A stretch of DNA of 55,564 nucleotides from an uncultured delta proteobacterium (lineage in GTDB: Bacteria > Desulfobacterota > Desulfobulbia > Desulfobulbales > Desulfocapsaceae). The notes under the pieces are model-generated. The model did no database searches. It was not told where the DNA came from and saw nothing but the letters and a program-made list of their open reading frames with translations. How positions within the stretch are numbered: position 1 is the first letter of the stretch; every line of letters starts with the position of its first letter. The stretch spans positions 1 to 55,564 of the forward strand of contig CAIQWD010000032.1 of assembly GCA_903875445.1 (NCBI GenBank), written 5' to 3'. This document shows, in pieces, positions 1-8,560 of this stretch. The position numbers were made by a program, and so were the translations under genes.

Positions 1-98
1 GTCACAGTGCGGGGGCATAGCTATCACACCCGGGGGCATAACAGTCGCACTAAGGGGGGCATAGCTGTCACGCTAGGGGGGCATAACAGTCACACTCA
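1..98. repeat. Iteron array, about 22-bp units (probable replication origin edge)
   Basis: Four units begin with GGGGGCATA at 11, 32, 55 and 77 (spacing 21, 23, 22 bp), and a fifth is cut by the window edge (GTCACAGTGC at 1-10). Each continues with a variant of AGCTGTCACAC or AACAGTCACAC, and the two variants alternate. Same-orientation repeats spaced by about two helical turns are typical of Rep-binding iterons. In RK2 the replication gene trfA lies just upstream of trbA, which fits an origin or rep control region here. The unit differs from the RK2 TrfA iteron as I recall it. No rep gene is visible in the window. Confidence 0.7.
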
Positions 99-359
99 AG
101 CGATGAAAAATCGTCGGGAAGGCCAGTAATCATAGGCAGTTCCAACGATCGTAAAAATCAGCTAATCTTTTTTAATCTTTCTTTAATCATAAAAGAAAAG
201 GATAGACGCCAGGAAGGAAAAAATCTGGCTCAGTAAGACTACGAAGTCGTAAGGCAACTTGACAAAAACAGACGGGGAAAGATGAAAACAGATCACCCCA
301 ACAGAAAAAAGAATGCAGAGAATGAAAATCCAAGCCATCATAGTCCGGAATACACGAAA

Positions 360-372
360 TTTAGCGGCTAAT
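360..372. promoter_or_regulatory. KorB-type operator in front of trbA
   Basis: TTTAGCGGCTAAT matches the IncP KorB operator consensus TTTAGCSGCTAAA at 12 of 13 positions. It lies 28 bp before the trbA start codon. In RK2, KorB represses promoters of this backbone, including the trbA region. A perfect copy of the operator also occurs at 45666-45678. korB itself is not in the window, so it is expected elsewhere on the same replicon. Confidence 0.7.
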
Positions 373-399
373 GTTCAAAGCCTTCAAGGGGGAAAATCC

Positions 400-765
400 A
401 TGCATAGCTACATCTTTTTCACAAATATTCTGCGACTCCTAGGGGAGCGCAACATGACCAAGTCGGAACTGGCGGACCTTTCCGGAGTCTCTGTGTCGTT
501 TCTGTCGGATCTTACGACAGGCAAAGCTAACCCGTCACTGAGGGTTATGGAATCGATTGCCGCCGCCCTGGAAATGCCCCTGCCGGTCATGCTGGAGAGG
601 ACCGATCTCAGCAAGGAAGATCTGGCAACCCTTGCCGAGAATAAGGCGCATAAGGTGTTGCCCCAGGGCTATGAATGGGTGACCGCGGTCCTTCCCGAAC
701 AGAAGGCCTTTGTCGTCAGGAAATGGAGTGAAGAGGCGAAAAAGAAAATTCAGGCTCTAATGTAA
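400..765 (+). CDS. trbA: TrbA, HTH regulator of conjugation genes
   Basis: A 121-residue protein with an XRE-type helix-turn-helix near the N-terminus (MTKSELADLSGVSVSFLSDL) and the C-terminal block LPQGYEWVTAVLPEQKAFVV that is characteristic of IncP TrbA/KorA-related repressors. In RK2, TrbA represses trb and tra promoters and so couples transfer to vegetative functions. The start at 400 is chosen because AAGGGGG precedes it at normal spacing and gives the usual TrbA length. An upstream in-frame ATG at 313 would add 29 residues with no homology and would place the KorB operator inside the gene. The gene is followed by a strong terminator, so it is expressed apart from the trbB operon. Confidence 0.88.
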   Translation: MHSYIFFTNILRLLGERNMTKSELADLSGVSVSFLSDLTTGKANPSLRVMESIAAALEMPLPVMLERTDLSKEDLATLAENKAHKVLPQGYEWVTAVLPEQKAFVVRKWSEEAKKKIQALM

Positions 766-798
766 TTCGGGAGGAAGTTCAGTCCGATAAACCTTTAA

Positions 799-836
799 AA
801 CATCACGATCCCGGAATTCGCGGTCGTGATGTTTTT
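799..836 (+). terminator. Rho-independent terminator after trbA
   Basis: Perfect 10-bp arms AACATCACGA (799-808) and TCGTGATGTT (824-833) enclose a 15-nt loop and run straight into a T tract at 832-836. It separates trbA from the trbB promoter. Confidence 0.85.
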
Positions 837-846
837 CTTTCTGGAA

Positions 847-874
847 ATGACATTCGATATATCGAAACTATATC
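847..874 (+). promoter_or_regulatory. Probable trbB promoter with palindromic operator
   Basis: ATGACA (847-852), a 16-bp spacer and TATATC (869-874) form a plausible sigma-70 promoter between the trbA terminator and trbB. The perfect 14-bp palindrome TTCGATATATCGAA (853-866) fills the spacer, so a protein bound there would block RNA polymerase. TrbA is the obvious candidate because it represses trbB in RK2. I did not find the palindrome elsewhere in the window. Confidence 0.6.
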
Positions 875-895
875 TACTCTCGCCAACCAAAAACC

Positions 896-1867
896 ATGAC
901 ACTGACCATGACCCAAGAAGCACAGAACACTATCAAAGAAAGGGCAAAAAGAAAGCTGGAGCGGGATATGGGGCCGGATTTTATCGCGGCGCTGAATGAC
1001 CCGACAACCATCGAGATCATGCTTAATGCCGACGGCAAGCTCTGGCGGGAACGGTTGGGCGAGAAAACAATGCAATGCATCGGCACGATGCGGGTGGCTC
1101 AGGCTCAGGCGATAATCGAAACCATCGCCGGCTTCCACGGCAAAGAGGTCACCAGGAAGAAACCTATCCTGGAAGGCGAACTGCCTTTGGACGGGTCTCG
1201 CTTTGCCGGCCAGCTCCCTCCGGTTGTCTCGTCACCTACCTTTGCCATCAGAAAGAGGGCTGTGGCTATCTTTACTCTCGGCGACTATGTCGAGTCCGGG
1301 ATTATGAGCGAACACCACCGACAGGTCCTGATCGAAGCTGTTCGGGAGCATCGCAATATCCTGGTGATCGGCGGAACCGGATCCGGGAAGACAACGCTCG
1401 TCAATGCCGTGATCAACCAGATGGTTGTGAACGACCCAACCGAACGGGTCTTCATCATCGAGGACACAGGCGAGATCCAGTGTGCGGCTACCAATTACGT
1501 TCAATACCATACCAGCCATGACACTACCATGACGGCACTTTTAAAGACGACCCTGCGAATGCGACCAGACCGGATCCTGGTTGGTGAGGTGCGCGGTCCC
1601 GAGGCCCTGGATCTGTTGATGGCATGGAATACCGGCCATGAAGGTGGTGCGGCAACACTACATGCCAATAACGCAAAAGCTGGACTCGACCGGCTGGCGA
1701 TGCTCATCAGCATGCACCCGGAGTCGCCCAAACCCATTGAGTCGCTGATTGGCGAAGCGGTTCATAGAGTCGTCCATATCGCCCGAAAGAAAAACGGCCG
1801 CCGCGTTGAGGAAATTATCGAAGTCTTAGGATTTAGTGACGGAAAATACATAACCAAAACCCTGTAA
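896..1867 (+). CDS. trbB: TrbB, VirB11-type secretion ATPase
   Basis: A 323-residue hexameric traffic ATPase of the type IV secretion system, on the cytoplasmic face of the inner membrane; it powers pilus biogenesis and substrate transfer. Visible motifs are Walker A GGTGSGKT (about 159-166), IIEDTGEIQ, the [16 protein letters not shown] Walker B/Asp box and the His box GAATLHANN. The length matches RK2 TrbB (about 320). It is the first gene of the long trb-tra operon. There is no clear ribosome binding site before the ATG at 896, and a second ATG at 908 is possible. Confidence 0.95.
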   Translation: MTLTMTQEAQNTIKERAKRKLERDMGPDFIAALNDPTTIEIMLNADGKLWRERLGEKTMQCIGTMRVAQAQAIIETIAGFHGKEVTRKKPILEGELPLDGSRFAGQLPPVVSSPTFAIRKRAVAIFTLGDYVESGIMSEHHRQVLIEAVREHRNILVIGGTGSGKTTLVNAVINQMVVNDPTERVFIIEDTGEIQCAATNYVQYHTSHDTTMTALLKTTLRMRPDRILVGEVRGPEALDLLMAWNTGHEGGAATLHANNAKAGLDRLAMLISMHPESPKPIESLIGEAVHRVVHIARKKNGRRVEEIIEVLGFSDGKYITKTL

Positions 1868-1877
1868 GGAGATAGAC

Positions 1878-2261
1878 ATGCAGAACGTTTTTCAGATCAA
1901 CCGTAAGATGATTGTTAACCTTGCCCTTTTAGCCTTCATCCTGATGGCCGCACATCCGGCCATGGCTTCCACCGGCACAGGCGGATCCCTGCCTTATGAA
2001 AGCTGGCTAACAAGTCTGCAGGACTCCGTCACCGGCCCGGTGGCCTTTGCCTTGTCCATCATCGGTATCGTCGTGGCCGGCGGCGTACTGATCTTCGGCG
2101 GTGAACTGAACGCCTTTTTCCGGTCTCTGATCTTCATAGTCCTGGTCATGGCGCTACTGATCGGGGCCAAAAACATGATGAGTACCTTCTTCGGCCAGGG
2201 TGCAATCATCGCGTCAATTGATGCGAAAGCCTACATCCGCTCAATTTCGACCTTGGTGTGA
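1878..2261 (+). CDS. trbC: TrbC, prepilin of the conjugative (cyclic) pilus
   Basis: A 127-residue VirB2-like prepilin. The signal sequence ends in AMA at residue 30. The mature part, Ser31 to Gly108, is exactly 78 residues ([13 protein letters not shown] at the start, MSTFFGQG at the end), with two hydrophobic segments. As I recall it, the RK2 pilin is also 78 residues from Ser to Gly with nearly the same sequence; it is cut at both ends and closed head to tail by TraF. The leader and the C-terminal tail after Gly108 differ from RK2, as expected for parts that are removed. AAGGAGATAG precedes the start. Confidence 0.95.
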   Translation: MQNVFQINRKMIVNLALLAFILMAAHPAMASTGTGGSLPYESWLTSLQDSVTGPVAFALSIIGIVVAGGVLIFGGELNAFFRSLIFIVLVMALLIGAKNMMSTFFGQGAIIASIDAKAYIRSISTLV

Positions 2262-2263
2262 TG

Positions 2264-2575
2264 ATGGCCCTACGGATAATGCCCATACATCGGGCGGGAA
2301 ATCGAGAAAATCTGTTTATGGGTGGCGACCGTGAGCTGGTCATGTTCTCAGGCCTTCTTGCCGGCGCACTCATCTTCAGTGCCCAGGACCTGATGGCAAC
2401 TGTCTACGGCATCCTGTTATGGGTCGGGGCCTTATTTGTCTGTCGGCTTATGGCAAAGGCCGATCCGAAGATGCGGCCGGTCTATATGCGGCATCGCCGC
2501 TACAAGGAGTATTACCCGCCCCGTAGCACCCCCTTTCGAATAAATACGCAGGGCCAAGGGAGGCAATACCGATGA
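2264..2575 (+). CDS. trbD: TrbD, VirB3-like inner-membrane protein
   Basis: About 103 residues, VirB3 family, a small inner-membrane component needed for pilus assembly beside the TrbE ATPase. It carries NRENLFMGGDRELVMFSGL and a C-terminal RHRRYKEYYPPRSTPFR block that closely match RK2 TrbD, with two adjacent hydrophobic segments between them. Two ATG codons in tandem at 2261 and 2264 overlap or abut the trbC stop. The second gives the MALR start found in RK2. It overlaps trbE by 4 nt. Confidence 0.93.
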   Translation: MALRIMPIHRAGNRENLFMGGDRELVMFSGLLAGALIFSAQDLMATVYGILLWVGALFVCRLMAKADPKMRPVYMRHRRYKEYYPPRSTPFRINTQGQGRQYR

Positions 2576-5103
2576 TCGAATCCATCACAATTGTTGTTTC
2601 AGGTCTTGGGGCAGTACTCGTCATCATCCTGTTTCTTGAGGTCCGATTGGCTAACACCCAAATCAAATTAAACCGGCATCGATCAAAGAACGCGGGTGTA
2701 AGTGACCTGCTCAACTATGCGGCTGTCGTCGATGACGGCGTAATCGTCGGCAAAAACGGCTCCTTTCTCGCTGCCTGGCTGTACAAAGGGGACGACAACT
2801 CTAGCAGCACCGAAGAGCAACGGGAAATGGTGTCGCTCCGTATCAACCAGGCCCTTGCAGGTCTTGGAAACGGTTGGATGATCCACGTCGATGCCGTTCG
2901 AAGGCCTGCTCCTAACTATTCCGGGAGATGTTCCTTCCCCGATCCTGTATCGGCCGCCATCGATGAGGAACGCCGCCGGTATTTCGAGGGCCTGGGAACG
3001 ATGTACGAGGGATTCTTCGTGCTGACCATCACCTGGTTCCCGCCTGCCCTTGCCCAAAGAAAGTTCGTTGAACTTATGTTCGATGACGATGTGAAAATGC
3101 CAAGCTCGGGAGCCAGAACCAAGGGTCTCATCGAGCAATTCAAAAGAGAGATTGCCACCATCGAATCGAGACTCTCAACAGCGGTAAAGCTGATTCGCCT
3201 CCGTGGCCACAAGGTCGTCCAGGAGGACGGCTCGGCCGTCACCCACGATGATCTCTTAAGCTGGCTGCAGTACTGTATAACCGGCATTAACACCCCCATC
3301 CTGCTCCCGAGCAACCCAATGTATCTGGATGCATATCTAAGCGGACAGGAGTTGTGGGGAGGAACGGTGCCAAAAATCGGCCGGCACTTTCTCCAGGTTG
3401 TGGCCATCGAAGGCTTTCCCTTGGAGTCAACTCCCGGGATACTGAATGTCCTTGCCGAACTTCCGGGTGAATACCGCTGGTCCTCGCGGTTTATCTTTCT
3501 TGATCAACATGAATCGGTAAAGCAACTGGATATGTTTCGTAAAAAGTGGCGGCAGAAGGTGAGAGGCTTTTTCGACCAGGTCTTCAACACCAACTCCGGC
3601 CCGGTCGATCAGGACGCCCTTGCCATGGTAAGCGATGCCGAAACTGCAATTGCCGAGGTCAACAGCGGACTTATTGCCGTTGGCTATTACACCAGTGTCG
3701 TAGTGATCATGGATGAGTCCCGGAACAGGCTTGAGCAGTCTGCCCGCCAGATAGAGAAAGCTATCAACCGCCTTGGCTTTGCCGCACGGATAGAAACCAT
3801 CAATACGATAGACGCCTTCTTCGGCAGCCTGCCCGGGCATGGCGTCGAAAATGTCAGAAGGCCGCTCATCAATACAATGAATCTTGCCGATCTGCTCCCG
3901 ACCAGCACCATCTGGACCGGGAGCAGGAAAGCACCATGTCCTCTCTATCCTCCCAAGTCACCGGCACTCATGCACTGTGTGACTCACGGATCGACTCCTT
4001 TTCGTTTGAATCTTCATGTCCGCGATCTCGGCCATACCTTCATGTTCGGTCCGACTGGTGCAGGTAAATCGGTACATCTCGGTATCATAGCGGCCCAGCT
4101 CAGGCGTTATGAAGGCATGTCTATTTTCACCTTCGACAAGGGCATGTCCATGTATCCGCTGACCAAGGCCCTCGGAGGCCAGCATTTCTCCGTCGCCGCT
4201 GACGATGACAAACTCGCCTTCTGCCCGCTGATGTTTCTCGAAACCAAAGGAGACCAGGCCTGGGCGATGGAGTGGGTCAACACCATTCTCGCCTTGAACG
4301 GGGTGGAAACAACACCTGCGCATCGAAATGAAATAGGCAACGCCATTATGAGCATGCAGGCAAGCGGTGCGCAGACACTCTCTGAATTCTCGGTGACCAT
4401 CCAGGATGAACTTATCAGAGAGACCCTCCGGCAATATACGGTGGACGGCACCATGGGTCATCTCCTCGACGCCGAAGAGGATGGGCTGGCCCTTTCGGAC
4501 TTCACTACTTTTGAGATCGAAGAACTGATGAATCTTGGTGAGAAGTATGCCCTGCCGGTCCTTTTATATCTCTTTCGCCGCATCGAGCGCAGCCTGAAAG
4601 GAAAACCATCGGTGATCATCCTCGATGAGGCGTGGTTGATGTTGGGGCACCCAGCCTTTCGGGCCAAGATAAGGGAATGGCTGAAGGTCATGCGAAAAGC
4701 CAACTGTCTGGTGCTGATGGCCACGCAAAGCCTCTCCGATGCCGCAAACAGTGGAATCCTGGATGTTATCGTGGAATCCACCGCCACAAAAATTTTCCTG
4801 CCGAACGTCTATGCACGGGACGAGGACACAGCGGCACTCTATTCCCGCATGGGCCTCAATGGCCGACAGATCGAGATCATTGCCACCGCCATACCGAAAC
4901 AGCAATATTACTACGTCTCGGAAAATGGCCGAAGGCTCTATGAACTGGCCTTGGGACCGCTCGCTTTATCCTTTGTCGGTGCCTCCGACAAGGACTCGGT
5001 TGCCGCTATCAAAAGCCTCGAAGCCCAATACGGCGAGCAGTGGGTGCATGAATGGCTGGCTGGCAGGGGATTGAAACTCGAAAACTATGTGGAGGCCGCA
5101 TGA
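2572..5103 (+). CDS. trbE: TrbE, VirB4-type ATPase
   Basis: An 843-residue VirB4/CagE ATPase (RK2 TrbE is about 850), the large conserved energy source of the mating channel. It has an N-terminal membrane-proximal segment, a CagE/TrbE N-domain, Walker A GPTGAGKS (residues 493-500) and Walker B VIILDEAW (about 681-689), followed by the MATQSLSDA and AKIFLPN-type motifs of the family. It starts by ATGA overlap with trbD and ends by ATGA overlap with trbF, implying translational coupling. Confidence 0.95.
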   Translation: MIESITIVVSGLGAVLVIILFLEVRLANTQIKLNRHRSKNAGVSDLLNYAAVVDDGVIVGKNGSFLAAWLYKGDDNSSSTEEQREMVSLRINQALAGLGNGWMIHVDAVRRPAPNYSGRCSFPDPVSAAIDEERRRYFEGLGTMYEGFFVLTITWFPPALAQRKFVELMFDDDVKMPSSGARTKGLIEQFKREIATIESRLSTAVKLIRLRGHKVVQEDGSAVTHDDLLSWLQYCITGINTPILLPSNPMYLDAYLSGQELWGGTVPKIGRHFLQVVAIEGFPLESTPGILNVLAELPGEYRWSSRFIFLDQHESVKQLDMFRKKWRQKVRGFFDQVFNTNSGPVDQDALAMVSDAETAIAEVNSGLIAVGYYTSVVVIMDESRNRLEQSARQIEKAINRLGFAARIETINTIDAFFGSLPGHGVENVRRPLINTMNLADLLPTSTIWTGSRKAPCPLYPPKSPALMHCVTHGSTPFRLNLHVRDLGHTFMFGPTGAGKSVHLGIIAAQLRRYEGMSIFTFDKGMSMYPLTKALGGQHFSVAADDDKLAFCPLMFLETKGDQAWAMEWVNTILALNGVETTPAHRNEIGNAIMSMQASGAQTLSEFSVTIQDELIRETLRQYTVDGTMGHLLDAEEDGLALSDFTTFEIEELMNLGEKYALPVLLYLFRRIERSLKGKPSVIILDEAWLMLGHPAFRAKIREWLKVMRKANCLVLMATQSLSDAANSGILDVIVESTATKIFLPNVYARDEDTAALYSRMGLNGRQIEIIATAIPKQQYYYVSENGRRLYELALGPLALSFVGASDKDSVAAIKSLEAQYGEQWVHEWLAGRGLKLENYVEAA

Positions 5104-5831
5104 TATTTAAAAAGAAGCCGAATGCCGATCCCAGGCATGCAAACACAGAAATCATCGACGGCAGGCGGAAAGGGGAAAGCGACAATCCCTACTTATCCGC
5201 CAGGCGAACTTGGAACGAGCATGTACGAGGCGTTATTTCCTCCCGGCAGTCCTGGCAATTTGTAGGCCTCCTTTCGATGTTGATTACCCTTGCCAGCATC
5301 GGCGGAATCATCCATATCGGCAGTCAATCGAAGTTCATCCCCTATGTGGTCCAGGTCGACAAGTTGGGTGAGACCGTTGCCGCAGGTCCAGTAACAGCAA
5401 CAACCTCAGTCGATCCCCGGATACTTTCTGCCACCGTCTCCGAATTTATCTCATCTGCCCGAGTGGTCACACCTGATGTGGCCCTGCAGCGGAAAGCAAT
5501 CATAAAACTTTACGCATTGCTCTCCGCAAGTGACCCGGCAACGGAAAAGATGAACGAGTGGCTGAATGGCAACAGCCCCTTCAAACGGGCGGAAAAGGAG
5601 ATGGTCAGTATTGAGATCAAATCGGTTTTGGCGCAAACCGTGAATACCTGGCAGGTCGACTGGGTGGAGACCTTTCGTGACAGGCAAGGGGTAATAAAGG
5701 AAACAAAAAATATGCGTGCACTGATCACTGTCTACACAACAGGGAATACCGCCCAGACTACGGAAGAACAGATACGACTGAATCCCCTTGGTATCTATAT
5801 CCGTGATTTCTCCTGGTCAGGATTTCAATAA
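5100..5831 (+). CDS. trbF: TrbF, VirB8-like channel protein
   Basis: 243 residues: a cytoplasmic tail, one membrane segment (about residues 55-80, FVGLLSMLITLASIGGII) and a periplasmic VirB8-like domain ending in NPLGIYIRDFSWS. It forms part of the inner-membrane/periplasmic scaffold of the type IV secretion system. The start at 5100 is chosen because it overlaps the trbE stop as ATGA and is preceded by GGAGG. Confidence 0.93.
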   Translation: MIFKKKPNADPRHANTEIIDGRRKGESDNPYLSARRTWNEHVRGVISSRQSWQFVGLLSMLITLASIGGIIHIGSQSKFIPYVVQVDKLGETVAAGPVTATTSVDPRILSATVSEFISSARVVTPDVALQRKAIIKLYALLSASDPATEKMNEWLNGNSPFKRAEKEMVSIEIKSVLAQTVNTWQVDWVETFRDRQGVIKETKNMRALITVYTTGNTAQTTEEQIRLNPLGIYIRDFSWSGFQ

Positions 5832-5845
5832 TTACGAGGTGATGT

Positions 5846-6820
5846 ATGAAAATGAAATGTGTTTCAACTCTCTTTTTAATGGCGATGCTAACGACTCCAG
5901 CCATAGCAGCAATGCCGCCTGCATCTGCTGCACCATTCACTCCAGTGGAAGAACCTCAGCCAATTACCTCCTTTGAGCATGCCGAAGCTACCACTGTGCC
6001 CGAGAAGCAGGAGGACAAATACTTCGCAAAGGACAATCCGGTGCTGACGGATCAAGAGGAGGAGGCCCTCGCGATCACCAAAAGGTTAGATGAAGCAGCC
6101 ATAAAGCCCGTAGAGGGGAAAAATGGCTCGATCAGTTATCTCTTCGGTACGCAGCAACCGAGCATCCTCTGCGCGGTCCTGCAGGTCTGCGATGTGGCTC
6201 TACAGGCCGGAGAGAAGGTCAACAACGTCGAGCTTGGCGACACGGCCAGGTGGACGGTTGAGCCGGCTATCAGCGGGACAGGCGCTGGAGAGATCCAGCA
6301 CCTTATCATCAAGCCAATGGATGTCGGCCTATCGACAAGTCTCGTCGTGACCACCAACTGGCGGACCTATCACTTCAAGCTGCGCTCACATAGGAAAGCT
6401 TACATGCCCCAGGTGTCATTTACCTACCCCGATGAGACAGAGAAGAAATGGAATGCCATTAAGGCCAGGGATTTGCGGGAACGAAGTGAAAAAATAATCC
6501 CCCAGACAGGCGAATACCTGGGAGACCTGTCATTTGATTATGACATAGCCGGCGATGCACCCTGGAAGCCGGTGCGTGTCTACAATGATGGCCATAAAAC
6601 CATCATTCAAATGCCTTCCACGATGGAACAAACGGAGGCCCCGACCCTCCTGGTGTTGAGACACGAGAGGACATTTTCCGAGGATGAAACCGTCATGGTC
6701 AACTACCGGATACAGGGGGATCGCTACATCGTAGATACGGTTTTTAAAAAGGCGATATTGATCGCAGGCGTTGGGAAAGATCAAGATCGAATGACCATAA
6801 CTTGGAGGAAGAACCAATGA
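5846..6820 (+). CDS. trbG: TrbG, VirB9-like outer-membrane core protein
   Basis: 324 residues with a signal peptide (cleavage near AIAA, about residue 22), a Pro/Glu-rich linker and a VirB9/CagX beta-sandwich region (LIIKPMDVGLSTSLVVTTNWR, then the C-terminal VYNDGHKTIIQMPS and FKKAILIAGVG segments). VirB9 forms the outer-membrane core complex with TrbH and TrbI. GAGGTGATGT precedes the start. The gene overlaps trbH by 4 nt. Confidence 0.93.
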   Translation: MKMKCVSTLFLMAMLTTPAIAAMPPASAAPFTPVEEPQPITSFEHAEATTVPEKQEDKYFAKDNPVLTDQEEEALAITKRLDEAAIKPVEGKNGSISYLFGTQQPSILCAVLQVCDVALQAGEKVNNVELGDTARWTVEPAISGTGAGEIQHLIIKPMDVGLSTSLVVTTNWRTYHFKLRSHRKAYMPQVSFTYPDETEKKWNAIKARDLRERSEKIIPQTGEYLGDLSFDYDIAGDAPWKPVRVYNDGHKTIIQMPSTMEQTEAPTLLVLRHERTFSEDETVMVNYRIQGDRYIVDTVFKKAILIAGVGKDQDRMTITWRKNQ

Positions 6821-7251
6821 ACAGATCATTTCTTGTGGTGATCGTCTTTTTGATAGCCGGATGTGCTGTGAAGACAGAACAAAACTTCAATTTGGCACCA
6901 AAGCTCACTCAGGTGGAACAACAACAGATAGTCAGTGACACGGTGAGAAAACTGACTGAGTTCTATTTGCCGGCAAAAACTCGGCTCAGTGTTCAGGCAT
7001 TTGAGGACACTTTCGGAATTTCACTACTCCATAACCTGAGGGAACAAGGCTATGAAGTTCAAGAACAGACGCAGAACACGCCAAACGACTCTATAGGACT
7101 GCAGGTACGATATATCCTCGATCAGGCAGGCGACCTCTACCGCGTGACGGTAATGATAGGAAGCAATTCACTTTCTCGCCCGTACTCCGAGCAGAACGGG
7201 GTGCTCACTGCAGCCGGTTGCTGGGTTCACAAAGGTAATAAGCATGAGTGA
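6817..7251 (+). CDS. trbH: TrbH, outer-membrane lipoprotein (VirB7-like role)
   Basis: 144 residues with a short hydrophobic leader and the lipobox LIAGC, so the mature protein begins at the lipidated Cys (about residue 16). It occupies the trbH position between trbG and trbI and is near the RK2 TrbH length (about 160). In the family it anchors the VirB9-VirB10 core in the outer membrane. The ATG at 6817 sits in an ATGA overlap with trbG, with AGGAAG upstream. It overlaps trbI by 8 nt. Confidence 0.85.
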   Translation: MNRSFLVVIVFLIAGCAVKTEQNFNLAPKLTQVEQQQIVSDTVRKLTEFYLPAKTRLSVQAFEDTFGISLLHNLREQGYEVQEQTQNTPNDSIGLQVRYILDQAGDLYRVTVMIGSNSLSRPYSEQNGVLTAAGCWVHKGNKHE

Positions 7252-8560
7252 TATGGCCCCCGACGCATCCCCTGCGGGAGAAAGTAAAAGAGTCCGCCGG
7301 GTGAACAACCTGCCGATGATCATCATCGCAGTCCTCGTATGCATGTTTCTCCTGGTCATGATGTTTGTGGCAATCAAACGTGCTCAAAAAAATGTCGTCG
7401 ACGATAAAAAGAATGCCAAAAGCTCGTCCATGTTCGCAAGAGCAATCGTCGGCGATCAGTCCGGTGGCATCATAAAACCTTCAAAACCTCCTGAACTGCC
7501 CGATATGCCTACTTCTACGCAACAAGCAGCAAACGACAGCCTGCAAAAATCTCAGAACCCACTGAAAAAACAAGAATTGCAGCAGCAGGCGGGAAGAGAT
7601 CAAGAAGCGGAGAAAATACGGATGTCCAAGCTGCAGAGACTGGAACAGGCCGCCCAGGCGAAAACTGGGGTCCAGATTGCTCCAACTCGGGGCAGTGGAA
7701 ATGGGTCAGCCAGGGGATCATCAGAACTCTTGGCCGAGTTGCGGGGAAAGATTGACGCTGAGAAAAAAATCGATCCCATGGCCTCGTACAAAGAAAAGCT
7801 TGCTGAGATTGCCAGCTTAACGGGTAATGCCGGAAAAGGCGGTGAAAGCTCGTCGGTCAAAATCAGCAATAACTATTCGCAGTTTGCTGGTGGCAACGCT
7901 TCCGACCGCTGGAAGCTCGGTTCACGAATTGAGCCACCACGCTCTCCCTATGAGCTCCGGGCCGGATTCATCCTGCCGGCAACACTCATTTCAGGAATCA
8001 ATTCGGAGCTGCCGGGCCAGATCATGGCCCAGGTCTCGCAATCCGTTTATGACACCCCTACAGGAAAGTATCTCTTGATTCCCCAAGGTTCACGGCTGGT
8101 AGGCAGTTATTCAAGCGATGTGGCCTATGGTCAATCACGGGTCTTGATCGGTTGGCAACGCATCGTTTTCCCCGACGGCAAGGCACTTGATATCGGATCG
8201 ATGCCGGGTGCTGACAGTGCCGGATATTCCGGATTCTATGACCAGGTGAACAACCACTATCTCCGGATCTTCGGCTCGGCGATCATGATGTCCGGAGTCG
8301 TGGCGGGTATCAGCTTGAGCCAGGACAGTAATAGCACAACCTCAACCATGAATCAGCAGCGGGCAGGCGATGTCATGAGTGCGGCACTCGGCCAACAACT
8401 CGGCCAGGTAACCGCAGAGATGATCAGAAAAAACATGAATATCTCGCCGACGCTCGAAATACGGCCGGGGTACCGCTTCAACGTCATTGTTACCAAGGAC
8501 CTCACCTTTGAAAAACCCTATCAGCCCTTTAATTATTCCGCCAAGGAGGAAGAGCAATGA
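7244..8560 (+). CDS. trbI: TrbI, VirB10-like core protein
   Basis: 438 residues: a cytoplasmic N-terminus, one membrane segment (about 27-50), a long Gln/Ala/Lys-rich periplasmic linker with coiled-coil character (about 85-180) and a C-terminal TrbI/VirB10 domain (ELRAGFILPATLISGINSELPG, IPQGSRLVGSYSSDVAYGQ, VTKDLTFEKPYQP). It spans the periplasm and links the inner-membrane ATPases to the outer-membrane core. Confidence 0.95.
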   Translation: MSDMAPDASPAGESKRVRRVNNLPMIIIAVLVCMFLLVMMFVAIKRAQKNVVDDKKNAKSSSMFARAIVGDQSGGIIKPSKPPELPDMPTSTQQAANDSLQKSQNPLKKQELQQQAGRDQEAEKIRMSKLQRLEQAAQAKTGVQIAPTRGSGNGSARGSSELLAELRGKIDAEKKIDPMASYKEKLAEIASLTGNAGKGGESSSVKISNNYSQFAGGNASDRWKLGSRIEPPRSPYELRAGFILPATLISGINSELPGQIMAQVSQSVYDTPTGKYLLIPQGSRLVGSYSSDVAYGQSRVLIGWQRIVFPDGKALDIGSMPGADSAGYSGFYDQVNNHYLRIFGSAIMMSGVVAGISLSQDSNSTTSTMNQQRAGDVMSAALGQQLGQVTAEMIRKNMNISPTLEIRPGYRFNVIVTKDLTFEKPYQPFNYSAKEEEQ

